A DNA stretch of 64,000 nucleotides from Cryptomeria japonica (GCF_030272615.1 NC_081406.1:216016997-216080996), one strand, 5' to 3'. Positions 11,511-22,889 are shown, counted from the first letter of the stretch. Numbers and translations are program-made. The notes: generated by a model from the sequence alone, not told the origin.

Positions 11511-12767
11511 TCAACTTCTCATCTCTAACCGAGGGAATAATAGCATATGTGTCATTTGATTTTCCAAACCCTCAAATAACTTTCTTCAATTCAATGAAGA
11601 ACTTCCTACCAGTGGAGTACTACTCTGTCCTTTTGGTGCAGTAATACTCTGTTCTACCGGTGGGGTGTTAATTGATTCTACCGGTGGAGGAGTATTCCCA
11701 ATATTTAGATCTGTTTTTCTAATCCATTATTTTGAGAATTCTTGCTTTACCTCTTCAACTTTTTCTTTTCCTTTCAAGCTAGCACCTTTGTTGTCTACCG
11801 TTGTTCCTTTGCTTCTGCAGAATTTTGCAATATGCCCAATCTTGTTACATGCATAACAAGTTACATTATTTTTCTGAATAGTTTTGCTATAGCCTATGCC
11901 AGTTTGTGTTCTACATTGATTAGATAAATGTCCATATCTTCCACAAACATAACATCTCACATTCATTCTACAATTTTCTGAGTTGTGACCAATTCTATTG
12001 CATTTAGAACATTGACCGGTGGGTGTGTTGATGTACTAATAACTTTTAGATCTACATTGATTTTCTCTATGCCCATACTTATTACAATTAAAGCATTTTC
12101 CATTGAATTTATAAGCATTAGGTTGTCTTACCGGTTTGCTGTGATCCTGAGTATTTGCAGTACTGGAGCTTTCACCAACTTCAAAGCCAATTCCACAAGT
12201 ATCACCATTAGGTTTTTGAGTCTTCAACAAATCACCAAGTTCCTCTGAGCTTTTCTTGAATTTATCTTTGTGTTGATTTGCAATATCCAGTTTTCTTTGT
12301 AAGATCTCTTTTTGTCTCATTAGCTCATTTGAGTCATTCTATGTATGCATCAGATCTGTCTTCAATAGGTCATTTTCATAGCTAAGTCTTGTGTTCTCAT
12401 TTGTTGCATCACTTAGTCTTCTGGTCAATTCTTCTTCATTCTTCTTCCTATCTTCAATTTCTTTGCAAAATCTCATAGTCATATCCTACATCTCAATCTT
12501 TGTTGCCATGTTTTCTTGCTTCAACTTCCCTATCATATTATTTAGAGTTTCCTTTTCATCATTCTCAAATTGTATTTTTTCACAAAGTTCTCTTCTCTTG
12601 TTTCTTGTAGTGGTGAGATTTTCTTGAAGTGCCTGAATGATATCCTGAGCTACCTTTAGATCATTTTCAAGTTTGATGTTTTTCAATTTTTCTATATCAT
12701 AGTCTAAGAGAGTTGCTTCAAGTTGCTTCATCAAGTTTTCCATCTTTACCGGTGTCAAGATCTTCAT
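11511..12767 (-). pseudogene. Gag-like protein of Element II: coiled coil plus four CCHC zinc knuckles
   Basis: The frame starts at an ATG about 30 bases after the primer site. The first ~230 residues are Glu/Lys/Asn/Leu-rich with strong coiled-coil character (heptad-like EKLKNIKLENDLKVAQDII). Four CX2CX4HX4C knuckles follow: CFNCNKYGHRENQC, CSKCNRIGHNSENC, CYVCGRYGHLSNQC and CYACNKIGHIAKFC. All four keep every zinc ligand. A Pro/Thr/Ser-rich tail closes the frame. Ordinary copia Gag has one or two knuckles. The protein would bind RNA and may assemble through the coiled coil. At least five stops interrupt one continuous frame, mostly TAG or TGA one step from CAG or CGA. Position right after the LTR and primer site supports a Gag role. 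Confidence 0.7.
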
Positions 12768-12798
12768 CAAGCATTAGGCTTATGAAAATAGAGGACCA

Positions 12799-12811
12799 GG
12801 CTCTGATACCA
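12799..12811 (-). promoter_or_regulatory. Primer binding site, initiator tRNA-Met
   Basis: The minus strand reads TGGTATCAGAGCC two bases after the LTR end. It matches the 3' end of plant initiator tRNA-Met (TGGTATCAGAGC class). Confidence 0.9.
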
Positions 12812-12813
12812 AT

Positions 12814-13615
12814 TGTTAGGATTCCCATAGATACTGAGAGGGGGGTGAATCAGTATCTAACCGGTTATTGGAATTTCTTATCTTAAAACATGCAGAACAT
12901 AATATAATAGTGTACCAGTATGCAAGAAATAATGCAATAAACAGAATTAAGAACATCCACATGAAAAGCACACCATAACATAATGATTTAATGAGGAAAC
13001 CCAGTGTGGGAAAAACTTTGGTGGGATTTGTGACCCACAATATTATCTTACTAGCCAATCACATAATATTACTTACAATAGGGGGCCTTGCACATGCAGG
13101 AAGGCAAACAGCCTAGAACTCACTGCTCAAACACAAATGGGAAGTCTCACTGACTTACAATGTGGATTATACAAATCCAATATCTTGTACTGCTTTACAA
13201 TAGCATCTTCAATGCCAGATTTAGTACCAGTTTCTGCTCTGTTCTTTACATCTACCCCTTAACCTATATTTCGCATAATAGGTCTGCCTAAATTCGCTTT
13301 ATCATATTTTCTTACTTCTTACAAAATGTCCTACAATGACTTCTTATATATACAAGTCATTTTACAATGATATTGAGTCGGCTTACAAATTTTATTAAAT
13401 AATAAACAAAATATATTAGAACAAAATCCTGTCGGCCTCTGTACCGGTATACTTGCTTTCTCTGTGCTGGTGCCGGTGTCCTGAGTGCTGGTGCAAAGTA
13501 TGTTCTACTGATGCTGGTGAGTTGCCTTGCCGGTGCCATAGGGTTGTAAGGTTGCCATCAATGACAAAACCTTCAATCACCTTCAATGTCTCATTGGAGT
13601 GTCCATATGCCAACA
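12814..13615 (-). repeat. 5' LTR of Element II (802 bp)
   Basis: On the minus strand it runs from TGTTGGCATATGG to CCTAACA, with the primer site following. Near its 3' end it has the CACCCCCCTCTCA block shared by all copia LTRs here. Its core carries the conserved GCACATGCA and CCTAGAACTCACTGCTCAA blocks (around 13090-13130). The partner LTR is not in view. Confidence 0.8.
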
Positions 13616-13931
13616 TATGCAATTAGAGATGTCAATAACATGACAAGCTAGTCATGTCAGTTATGCGATAGGGGATGTCAATAATGTGACAAGTTTGTCG
13701 CCTCGCTATCCCGTGGCCTAGGAGATTGGATAAGGAAGACTTTGCGAGGAAATCACCACAATGCGAAAAATTGGTTGTCCCACCACCCCATAGAAAATCT
13801 GATGGGCATTAATTGATCTTGTGAGATAAAACATAAGGAATCTCCCATGAGCCCACAAGGGTAAGAAGGCCTTATTGAAACATGTGCAGGATAGAAGATT
13901 CAAAGGGGAAATTGTGTCCCTCGCTATCCCA
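13616..13931. repeat. 75-bp-period tandem repeat, left part
   Basis: Degenerate units share the anchor CTATCCCAC at about 13706, 13783, 13848 and 13924, one spacing being about 10 bp short. A local 46-bp repeat of GATGTCAATAA (13628, 13674) precedes them. The array continues at 20523 in exact register once Element III and a 5-bp duplication are removed. No gene is seen. Confidence 0.7.
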
Positions 13932-15297
13932 TGATGGCAACAACTAGGAAGAAAAACTGAGAAGGGGGTGAATTAGTTTTCACCAGATTAAACAAATTAA
14001 CCACAATCTTAAATATGATCAACTATAGCAAAAAGAAAGATAACAACAATAACAACAACACACATAACACCAATATTTTTGATGTGGAAAACCTGGTTAA
14101 GGGAAAAACCATGGTGGGAACCTACCCACAATGAGATGATACTTTGCAGTAGTATGCGTAAATATTGCAATGGAGAATGCACATGCATTTAGGAACACTA
14201 CCTAGAGCTCGCTGCTCAAATTACAATGACCCAGAAGACTACAACCCTCAGGGAAGGTTTACTACATGTTATAAAGATGATCAGACTAAAATCCCACAAA
14301 TATAAACTACAAAAATAACATGTGCCAATGCTTGATGATAATTCTGGTTAAGCACAATTCTCTATGTTGTAATAATCTTTAATTAATAAACCAAACTGAA
14401 AGATAAATTCACTTATTCACAAATACACCATTCTCTGATAATCTAGACACAACACCTAGACATCACCGAACCACAAATATAACACCAATATATACAAATC
14501 ATCAACCTTGACTACAAGGTTGGCCAAACCTTTAATACCTAATTACAAAATTACATCATACGCTACATAAATCAACCACTGGACCAATACAATTTCATAG
14601 ATAACATAGCATGGACCTAAATCAACTCTCCAGACATACACCACCACTAAAAATCCCACCAAGATCAACCGCAACTTGCTACACCACCAAAAATACCACA
14701 TAGCATTAAGAATATCATTGATCTTAAAAGATCTTCAATAAATTGCACAAGGATCAATACTAACTACCACAACAAACAAAACATGATTAGGAAACACCAA
14801 CAAGAACATTAGAACCATCTGCAATAGCTACACCAACACCACTTATTCAAATCTTCATAGATCAACATGCTAACACTCAAGAACACTTATTAGCAACAAC
14901 TCGGATAAGAAAGATAACTTGTAGAGAATCAAATCACAAACCATCTAAAATGAGGATACACACAAACATCCAAAACACTTTCCTAAATCCACAACCAAAG
15001 ATCAGATCATATCAGAGCACAACTGATCAAACACCAAAACACTGCAACACTGAACACTGAACACTAAAAACCAATCTCCATTCTGGAATCCTCAACTTGA
15101 TCAAATCACCATATAGTATCATGGAATCAATAAAGAATGAAGTTTCTCTAGTTGATTCAGTATCCCAAATAAATAAACCAACTAGATCAACTCATTTGAA
15201 TCACCAGATTGCCAAAACAATTCTCTGCAACACCAAAACACAAGAATATATTGACATCAATGACAACAACATATCCTAGCAGCAACAATATCCAACA
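13932..15297 (-). repeat. 3' LTR of Element III (1.37 kb)
   Basis: On the minus strand it begins TGTTGGATATTG right after the polypurine tract and ends near TTGCCATCA. The part 15021-15297 matches the 5' LTR fragment at 20312-20522. The part 13932 to about 14345 matches the inverted LTR piece at about 17310-17716. It contains the shared copia blocks (CACATGCA, CCTAGAGCTCGCTGCTCAA, CACCCCCTTCTCA). Confidence 0.85.
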
Positions 15298-15310
15298 ATC
15301 TCCCCCTTGG
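15298..15310 (-). promoter_or_regulatory. Polypurine tract of Element III
   Basis: The minus strand reads CCAAGGGGGAGAT directly before the LTR start TGTTGG. It is the plus-strand primer for reverse transcription in copia elements. Confidence 0.85.
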
Positions 15311-15635
15311 CATTTATGGCAACATATGAATGTGAAAAAAAATCAATGCAAAGTAATAAATAACCATTAGAAAACTCCAACAAACTCCCCCTAAGATCAT
15401 GCACACAAAGCTCCAAAAATAAGGTTTTTTTTCACATGCTTCTCTCCCCCTTTGACAACAATGCCAAAGACAAAACATATGTATCTCTATCTAAGAGGAG
15501 AAATATCTCCCCCTGAGGATAAACTTACAACTGAACAAAACACTAACTACTCTGACTAAGTAGCAACACCAACCCATCAACCCAGATAAGAAGATAAGAC
15601 TCTAAATTCCACCAAATTGATGCATCTCAATGCAC
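15311..15635 (-). other. 3' untranslated region of Element III
   Basis: Non-coding stretch between the RNase H stop and the polypurine tract. It carries several further short purine-rich words (such as GGGGGAGA on the minus strand), as in the matching regions of Copia A and Copia B. Confidence 0.6.
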
Positions 15636-17285
15636 CTAGTTCTCATTAGGAGGGACAAAGACCCCCAGCTTGTCTCTCAAATAGACAAATTTATTTGCAA
15701 GCAAGGTCTTAGTAAAAATATCTAAAATCTGATCCTTTGTAGATAAATAATCCACTTTTACTTCTTCTTTACTAACTTTCTCCCTCAAGAAATGATACTT
15801 AATTGATATATGCTTTGTTTTAGAATATAGCACTATATTCTTGGAAATATTAATAGCACTTTAATTGTCACAATAAATAACTATAGTCTCATCATACACA
15901 ACTATAATATCCTTCAACATTTTCTTCATCCAAACTAGGTCTGAGTACACTTGCTAGCAGTAACAATCTATTCACCTTCAATAGTAGATAGAGATATAGC
16001 ATCTTGTTTCTTACTTTCCCATGAAATGAACTTATTCCCCAAAAAGAAAGATCCATTGGTAGTTCTCTTCCAGTCATCAACATCACCTACCCAATCAGCA
16101 TCTGTATAGGCACATAACATGAAATTATCATTCTTTGGATACCATAAACCATAATCAACAGTCCCCTTCAAATAATTTTAAATCCTCTTCACAACAGTAA
16201 CATGAGTCTCTTTAGGATTATCTTAAAATCTGGTATAAAGACATACAACATGCACAGTATCTAGTCTAGTATGAGTTAAGTACAACAATCCACCAACCAT
16301 AGATCTATACAAAGTTTGATTAACTTTTTGAGATTTATCATTCTTAGACAACTTGCATTCAATCACCATAGGAGTTCCAACAGGTTTATAATCATCTAAC
16401 CCAAACTTCTTCAACAATTCCTTCATATACTTAGATTGAGAAATGAAAATACCTTTACCGGTTTGAGTAATCTACAATCCTAAGAAGAATTGTATCTCAC
16501 CTATCATAGACATCTCAAATTCCTTTTGCATATCATCAAAAAAATTCATACTCAAATCATCATCTCCTCTAAAAATAATATCATCCACAAACACTTCAAC
16601 AATCAAAATGTTATCTTTACCAATCTTTAAGTATAAGTTACTATCAATAGTACCTTTACAAAATCCTAACTTCATCAAGTATTTGTCTAATCTAGTATAC
16701 CAGGCTCTAGGGGCTTTCTTGAGTCCATGCAATGCTTTCTTCAACTTGCACACCATGTCACATTCATCTGATAATGAAAATCCTTTTGGTTGCTCAATAT
16801 AGACTTCCTCATCCAAATCTCCATTCAAAAAGATTGATTTGACATCCATCTGGTACACCTTGAAATTCTTGTAAGCAACATATGCAAGCAGCAGTCTAAC
16901 AACTTCAATTCTAGCTATAGGAGAAAAGGTATTCTCATAATCAATACCTTCCATCTAAGAGCATCCTTTACATACCAACCTTTCTTTGTTTCTCATCACT
17001 TCACTGGATTCATTCAGTTTATTCTAGAACACCCATTTAGTTCAAATAACATTCTTGTATTTAGGTCTCAGAACAAGCTCCCATGTGTTATTCTTCTCAA
17101 TCTGATTCAACTATTCCTTCATATCTTTTATCCAATTATCATCCTTACATGCTTCAGAAAAATCTTTAGGTTCAATCTTGGAAATCAAGCATATTTCTTC
17201 AGTAGGAAGTCTTCTCCTAGTCATCACACCCTTTTTCTTATCACCAATAATCTATTTTTCTAAATGATTCAATCTCACATACCTC
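15636..17285 (-). pseudogene. Reverse transcriptase-RNase H half of Element III polyprotein
   Basis: Reading leftwards, the copia linker GVMTRRRLPTEE (about 17230) leads into RT with YQMDVKSIFLNGDLDEEV, LHGLKKAPRAWYTRLDKY and the catalytic FVDDIIF (copia form of the YxDD box). RNase H follows, with YTDADWVGDVDDWKRTT, SWESKKQDAISLSTIE and SKTKHISIKYHFLRE, ending in the typical LRDKLGV tail at 15636. The order and motifs match SIRE/Maximus-type copia pol. Stops and a few frame changes near 16460, 16200 and 15880 make it non-functional. It lacks integrase and gag on this strand; those lie inverted at 17773-20311. Confidence 0.85.
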
Positions 17286-17309
17286 AAAAAATCAGATTAT
17301 TGGTGATAA
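17238..17309. repeat. 16-bp inverted repeat at the Element III inversion junction
   Basis: AGATTATTGGTGATAA at 17294-17309 is the exact reverse complement of 17238-17253, part of the pol linker. A second inverted pair, ATCAGATTAT / ATAATCTGAT, lies at 17291-17300 and 17320-17329. Such inverted copies fit fold-back or template-switch repair at an inversion breakpoint. Confidence 0.8.
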
Positions 17310-17716
17310 AAGCCTGAGAATAATCTGATACACTGGCATTAGCAGATACTATTTTTGTAGTTCATATTTGGCAGATTGTAGTCCGATCATCTTTGTAAGG
17401 TAATGAACCTTCTCTAAGGGTTGTAGGCTTCCAGGTCATTATATTTTGAGCAGTAAGTTGTAGGCAGTGTTCCTAAATTCACGTGCATTCCACATTGTAA
17501 TATTTACTCATACTACTATAGAGTATCATCTCATTGTGGGTAGGTTCTCACTGTGGTTTTCCACATCAAAAATATTGGTTTTATGTGTGTTGCTATCATT
17601 ATTGTTATCTTTCCTTTTTCTGCAGTTGATCAAATTTGACATTATGCTTAATTTGTTTAATTTGGTGAAAATTGATTCACCCCCCTCTCAATTTTCATTC
17701 CTAGTTGTTTCCAACA
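17310..17716 (+). repeat. 3' part of the Element III 5' LTR, inverted
   Basis: It matches the reverse complement of the 3' LTR from about 14345 to 13932, including TTTTTGTAGTT, GTGTTCCTAAAT, CATCAAAAATATTGG and the CACCCCCCTCTCA block, and ends in CCAACA before the primer site. Confidence 0.8.
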
Positions 17717-17718
17717 AG

Positions 17719-17730
17719 TGGTATTAGAGA
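17719..17730 (+). promoter_or_regulatory. Primer binding site of Element III, Met-tRNA type
   Basis: TGGTATTAGAGA differs at two positions from the initiator-Met site TGGTATCAGAGC and sits two bases after the LTR end. Confidence 0.75.
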
Positions 17731-17772
17731 TAGATCCTCCAAAAGAAGCTTAACCACTTAAGGAGATCCGGG

Positions 17773-20311
17773 ATGGAAACCTATGTGTTCAAGAAGGAGA
17801 GTCCTTGATTTGATGGAAAGAATTATACTAGTTGGAAGTATCAAATGGAAGTTCACCTTAAGTGTCTTGGAGAAGATTATTGGAAGATTACAAAGAAAGT
17901 CTACAATGTTCCTCCAAGTGGACAAGTTATCGTTGATGAAATCAAGGAACCTAAACATAACATAAGACCTAAGGAAGAATTTATGAGTGCCTTCACTGAT
18001 TCAAAGATGACTAATGTGATGGGTTTGAAGATTGCAAATGAGATCTGGAAAAAGTTAGAGACCTTATATGAAGGAGATGCACAAGTTAAAGTTGCTAAGT
18101 TGCAAAGTTTGAAAAGGAAATATGAGACATTGAAGATGAGAGAAGATGAGAATATAACATCCTTTATGGCTAAAGTAATAAACTTGTTATGAATATCAGA
18201 TGTGCCAGTGGAACCCTTGAGGAAGATGAGATTGTTGCTAAAGTGCTGAGATCCTTGCCTTCTGCTTACAAAGATAAAGTTGCTGCTATTGATGAGATCT
18301 GAAGTGTGACTACTGTGACAAAAGATATGTTTGTTATTAAGCTTGTTCCATTTGAGTTGATTTAGTTTGGAGAATCACACGGTAAATCTGAGACTGCATT
18401 TAAAGCATCTGTATCTGGAAAACAAAAGTATGATCTGGTAGAGAGTTCATCTAGGGTTTCTAGATATGAAAGAGAGATGAGAGAGATGGAAGAACAAGAA
18501 AGGAAATTGGATGAGCTTGAAACACTTATTACTTGGAGATTTCCTAAAGGAGCTGATAAGTATGATGTAAAGTTACCTTTGAAATGTTTGTCCTATAGTA
18601 AGATAGGACATTTTGCTTTTAGGTGCCCTAAAACAATATCTAGATATGATATAATAAATTTGAAAGGAATGATAGATTTGATAAGAATGATAGATATCAT
18701 AAGCATGACAAGTATAATAATCCCAATAACCCTAACCAGAAGTTTAGATATTACAAGAGATGTTATTATGCTGCTGATGAAGGTGTGATAGATGAAGATT
18801 TAGACAATGGAAATTCAGAAGAAGAATTTATATTTATAGCTATCAAGGAAGATGATCCGGTACCAATGAGTTATACAAGATGCATTGTTGAGGAGAAATA
18901 TTTGGCTACTAATATTGAAGAGAGAGATCAATGGGTAATAGATAGCGGTTGTTCACATCATATGATAGGTGATAAAAGCAAATTTGTGAGTATGGAAAGG
19001 TATGATGGTGGTATAGTGAGATTTGGAGATGATAAAGCTTTTGTGATACATGGTAGAGGTTCTATTTCATTTGATGGTAAGAATAATACTGATGATGTCT
19101 TGCATGTTGAAGGTTTGAAGCATAATCTTTTGAGTGTTAGATAGATGGTTGACAAGGGATATGATTTGCGATTCAAGAATGATAAATGCAAGATTTTGAA
19201 TGCCTCTAGAATAGAAATTGCATCAGGAACTAAGACTAAAGGTAATATCTTTCACTTGAATGTCTGTGAGAAAAGTTTCTTGATTTCTCAGATAGATGAA
19301 AGTTGGTTGTGGCATAGAATGATGTGTCATGTTAATTTTGACTGCATGATAAGGACAAGTTCTACTCAAGCTAATAGAGATTTTCCAAAGATTGTAAAGC
19401 CTTCTAATCTGGAATGTAAAGAGTGTTAGTTGGGAAAACAAACAAGAACTTCATTTAAGCGTAAGTTGTGTACATCTAATGGTATATTATATCTCGTGCA
19501 TATTGACTTGTTTGGTCCTATAAGAATGAGAAGCATGTAGGATGACAGGTATTTCATGTCGTTGATTGATGACTACTCTAGAATGATGTGGGTTACGTTT
19601 CTAAGGGATAAATCAAAAGCATTGGAGAAATTAAAGATATTTAAAGCTAAGGTGGAGAATAAGACAAGATTGAAGCTAAAGTGCCTGAGATTTGACAGAG
19701 GAGGAGAATTCACATCTGGTGAGTTTGATAAATTTTGTGAGAGGAATGTAATTAGAAGATAGTTATCTACTCCTATAACCCCTCAGCAGAATAGAGTTGT
19801 TTAAAGGAAGAAAAAATTTATTTTGGATGTTGCTACAACTATGTTGATTGAAGAAAATGTTGTGTAAACCTTTTGGAAAGAAGTTAGCATTGTTGTTTAT
19901 ACATTCAACTAGGTGCATATAAAAGGTAATTCTGGTAAGACTCCTTACAAGCTATGGTTTGGTCATGTTCCTATAGTTAGAGATTTTAGAGTTTTTGGAA
20001 GTAAATGATATATAAAAAGGGATGAAGATATAGGAAAGTTTGATACAGGATGTGATGAAGAAATCTTCTTGCGTTATTCTACTAAGAGCAAGGCCTATCG
20101 GTGTTACAATAAGAGATTGAAGAAGATAGTGGAAAGTGCAAATGCAAAGGTTGATGAATGTCATGAAAAGTATATTAGAGCATAAAGATATGAGTTTGAT
20201 GATCAAGATATTGTTTCAAAGCTTGTGAAGACTGAGATCCTAAAGTACAATACTCTGGTGGAGATAGCTAATCTGGATACTATTGCTGTCAGTGAAGAAG
20301 TTCAAGAGAAT
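17773..20311 (+). pseudogene. Gag-protease-integrase half of Element III polyprotein (inverted segment)
   Basis: The ATG at 17773 begins Gag (METYVFKKESP, then a TGA, then a frame with LYEGDAQVKVAKLQSLKRKYE). The zinc knuckle CLSYSKIGHFAFRC at about 18587 has Tyr in place of the second Cys. The protease has WVIDSGCSHHMIGDK near 18930. The pre-integrase region shows WLWHRMMCHVNFD. The integrase core follows, with HIDLFGPI, MSLIDDYSRMMWVTFLRDKSK and LRFDRGGEFTSGEF. The frame decays towards 20311, where the 5' LTR fragment begins. Many stops (17809, 18190, 19142, 19427, 19760 and others) rule out function. It is the missing front half of the RT-RNase H frame at 15636-17285. Confidence 0.85.
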
Positions 20312-20522
20312 AACTAATCAAACACCAGAATACTGCAACATTGAACACTAAAAACCAATCTCCATATCATAATCCTCAACTCAATCAAATCACCATATAG
20401 CATCATGGAATCAATAAATAATGAAGTATCTCTAGTTTATTCAGCATCCCAAATAGATAAACCAACCAGATCACCAAAACACAGGAATATGTTGCCATCA
20501 ATAACAACAACAATATCCAACA
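20312..20522 (-). repeat. 5' end of the Element III 5' LTR
   Basis: It matches 15021-15297 in the same orientation, with about 65 bp fewer through short deletions. It ends at CCAACA (minus TGTTGG) at 20522, the outer edge of the element. Confidence 0.85.
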
Positions 20523-21240
20523 TCCTGCACCATGTAAAATGGGTGAATGGTGATCTTGCAGGATAAAACAAGGTGAAGGGAGAGATGGAGCCCACTATCC
20601 CACAATGTAAAAGATCGAAGGCTAGAAGCACTACGAAGAAAGAAATAATTGTGATGCGTGAAGCATCCTGCTACCCTACACTACAAAAAGCTAGTTTGAA
20701 AAGGTCATGCAGGGAAACAAAGGATAAAGTAAGAGGTCGACCCCTCTATCCCACACTAAAGATAAGTGAAAGAAGACTCACTATAGGGTAAGATGAAACA
20801 AAGTGGATAGAAACATACAGCCACCCCACACAATGCAAGATGGATATGCAATGGTCTTGCAAGGTAATGCAGAAAAGAAGGAAGAAGGTGAATCCCACTA
20901 TCCTATAGCAAGAAGATGTAGAGAAAGAGGATCTTGTGGGGTACGAAGAACAAAGTAAAGAGGTTCTCCCTGCTATCCCATGGCTAGGTAGCGTAGATGG
21001 AAAGGAGTTTGCAGGGCATCAAGAAGTAAAATGTTTGATGCATCCCATTATCATGGAGCAAGGATGACCAAAACAAAATGGTCACATGGGCAAATGAGAT
21101 GAAGTAAAGGATGAAGCATCCCTCCAGTCCACATGGGTAAAATGGGCACATTAATGATGATGTGGGGAAACAAGGAGAAAGAAGACAGTGGCTCCCACCA
21201 TCCCACAACATACATGTGATGTAGAGAACATGGAAGGATT
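20523..21240. repeat. 75-bp-period tandem repeat, right part
   Basis: The anchor CTATCCC (with variants) falls at 20595, 20671, 20746, 20821, 20898, 20973, 21048, 21124 and 21198, giving spacings of 74-77 bp. The units are much diverged, sharing CCCACTATCCCACAATG and a GAAGA...TTGCAGGG part. The period is a multiple of three, which alone can keep frames open, so the 184-codon minus frame over its end is not convincing as a gene. Confidence 0.8.
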
Positions 21241-22889
21241 TAAGGTCATTGTGACTGATAGAGGTGAGTTGGTCGATATGTTGGTAGCTTGAATGAATCA
21301 GAGGACCATGTGGCAAGTTGAATTTAGTTGACCATATCACTTTGAAGGCAAATTTTGATGCCACATATGCAACCCGATAGATGAACTGTCCATGTAGATG
21401 GTTGATTGTGGTTGACTTGAAGACATGTATGAAGATTTTAATGACATGTGTACGTTGATAGACAAAGAGGTCCACATGGAACTTGACCAACATTAAATAG
21501 GTGACTTGAATGATAAAAAGAAGAAAAATGGCTTCCAAGTAGTCGAATACAAAAGATGATATGTCGAAGTCGAGGATGAAGATGATTTGAATGAGTTAGT
21601 TGATCTTTTCAGGGTAGGTCAAGAAAGAGTGAAAAACATGTTAATGGTGACCTTGTTGCTTACTGGTGTGTGGATCGAGGTGATCTACGAAAAAAAAATG
21701 TTAGATCTTACATGCAAATAGAGATTACTAATTTTAGTAATTTGAGTATAGTGGCAATTGAGGTTGCTAAGCTGGTGGGCATATCAAATTGTGCGGTAGA
21801 TTTCTAAGAAGCTCAAGAAGATTATTTTTTGATTTTTCTTTTTGGTGGGAAGATCTATGTATGCTCAAGATAGAAGGTAGTCTAAATTATTGTAGAGGTC
21901 ACTAAAAGATAAAAGGAAACATTAAATGTGGATGGCTACTAGAGTGGAATGATGAGACAAGGAGATCATTCAATGGCTCAAGAAGATTTTGTTTGTTTTT
22001 CTTCTTGGAGGGAAAATATTTGGAGTAAGTAGTTGAACACCAAGGAAGAAAATAAGGCATGTGTAGTAGTTGTTCCAAAGAATAAAGAGTGAGTTATAAA
22101 TGTGTAAGTGTAGAAACTCTACAAAAATAGAGGTAACAAAATAAATAAAAAAGTTGAGGGTTGCAGGTGCATATAACACGATGCCAATAAAAGCATAACA
22201 CTGCAGAAAGAGATTGAAAATATAATGATCAGATGTGAAGAGGAGATGAGATAGAGATAAAATAAAAAGTAGAGAGGGTAGACTGAAACTGTGAAAAGAA
22301 CAGACAAATGACTAGAGAGTGCATAGTCGAGGCAAATAACATAGTGGGTTATATACACTATGAGAGGTAGAAAAAGAGGACTGAACCAAGTAGAGATCAA
22401 AGAGATGGATGTAGAGATAAGAAGAAGGTTGAGAGCATGGATTGGTAATAGAGATCAAAGAGTAGGGAATAGAGATGGAGAGAAAAGAAGAGTCAAGTCA
22501 ATCTCAAGTGCAGAATACAAGTTGTAAATTACAAAACTTCATTTGTAACATGGTGCTTATTTGTATTTAAATATTCTACTTTTTGTAATCATCTGAGTTG
22601 GAGCTTAGATAGAGCCTACGTTGGTGCTCCTTTGGGTTGGTGCCCATAAAATTTGTAATTAGTGATTTTATTGTGAGGTTGGATTGGAGCAATAGACCAA
22701 CAACATTTCTCATCAAGATTTTTCCCCACTATGGGTTTGGATTTTATGTGTGTGTGTTGACTAGTTTAACATCCCTGCTCATAGTATCTTGACTTCTATA
22801 ATTATAGCTTAGATCATTTAGAAAGTTCAAATTTTTTTAATTACAACTGATTCACCCCCCTCTCACTGGTCCATTGTATTCCTTCAACA
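21241..22889 (+). other. Unassigned DNA ending in an orphan copia-type LTR 3' end
   Basis: No gene is seen. The last ~60 bp carry TTCACCCCCCTCTCACTGG and end in CTTCAACA at 22889, followed by ATGGTAACTA. This has the form of a copia LTR end and a decayed primer site. The start of this LTR could not be placed; the 75-bp array may lie inside the same old element. Confidence 0.5.

Larger units (their letters stand above)
8885..13615 (-). mobile_element. Element II: copia-like LTR element with two unusual ORFs, 3' part displaced by Element I
   Basis: On the minus strand the order is 5' LTR (13615-12814), Met-tRNA primer site, a coiled-coil and zinc-knuckle ORF, a short spacer with a TATA box, and a long second ORF cut at 8885 by Element I. 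No protease, integrase or RT motif is found in the visible part. Either pol lay beyond the Element I insertion or the element is non-autonomous. The LTR shares sequence blocks with the other copia LTRs of the window, which is why I call it copia-like. Confidence 0.7.
13932..20522 (-). mobile_element. Element III: copia (SIRE/Maximus-like) element with a 3-kb internal inversion
   Basis: The outer ends are minus-oriented LTR ends (20522 to 20312, and 15297 to 13932). The minus strand also holds RT, RNase H and a polypurine tract in the correct order before the 3' LTR. The segment ~17291-20311 lies on the opposite strand and holds exactly what is missing: the rest of the 5' LTR, the primer site, gag, protease and integrase. 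The halves complement each other with no overlap. The flanking 75-bp tandem repeat resumes in exact register after removal of 13932-20522 plus 5 bp, which shows one insertion. The putative 5-bp duplications are TCCCA (13927-13931) and TCCTG (20523-20527), diverged at two bases. About 0.7 kb of the 5' LTR is missing at the breakpoint. Confidence 0.8.

Noticed and set aside
12799-12811. A tRNA gene fragment
   Set aside because: Only the complement of the tRNA 3' end is present and it sits at an LTR edge, as expected for a primer site.
13932-20522. Two separate copia elements lying head to head
   Set aside because: The halves do not overlap in content, the outer LTR ends pair, and the 75-bp repeat register allows only one insertion.
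20984-21538. 184-codon open frame on the minus strand
   Set aside because: It overlaps the 75-bp tandem repeat, whose period is a multiple of three and keeps frames open by itself; the composition is unlike a real protein.
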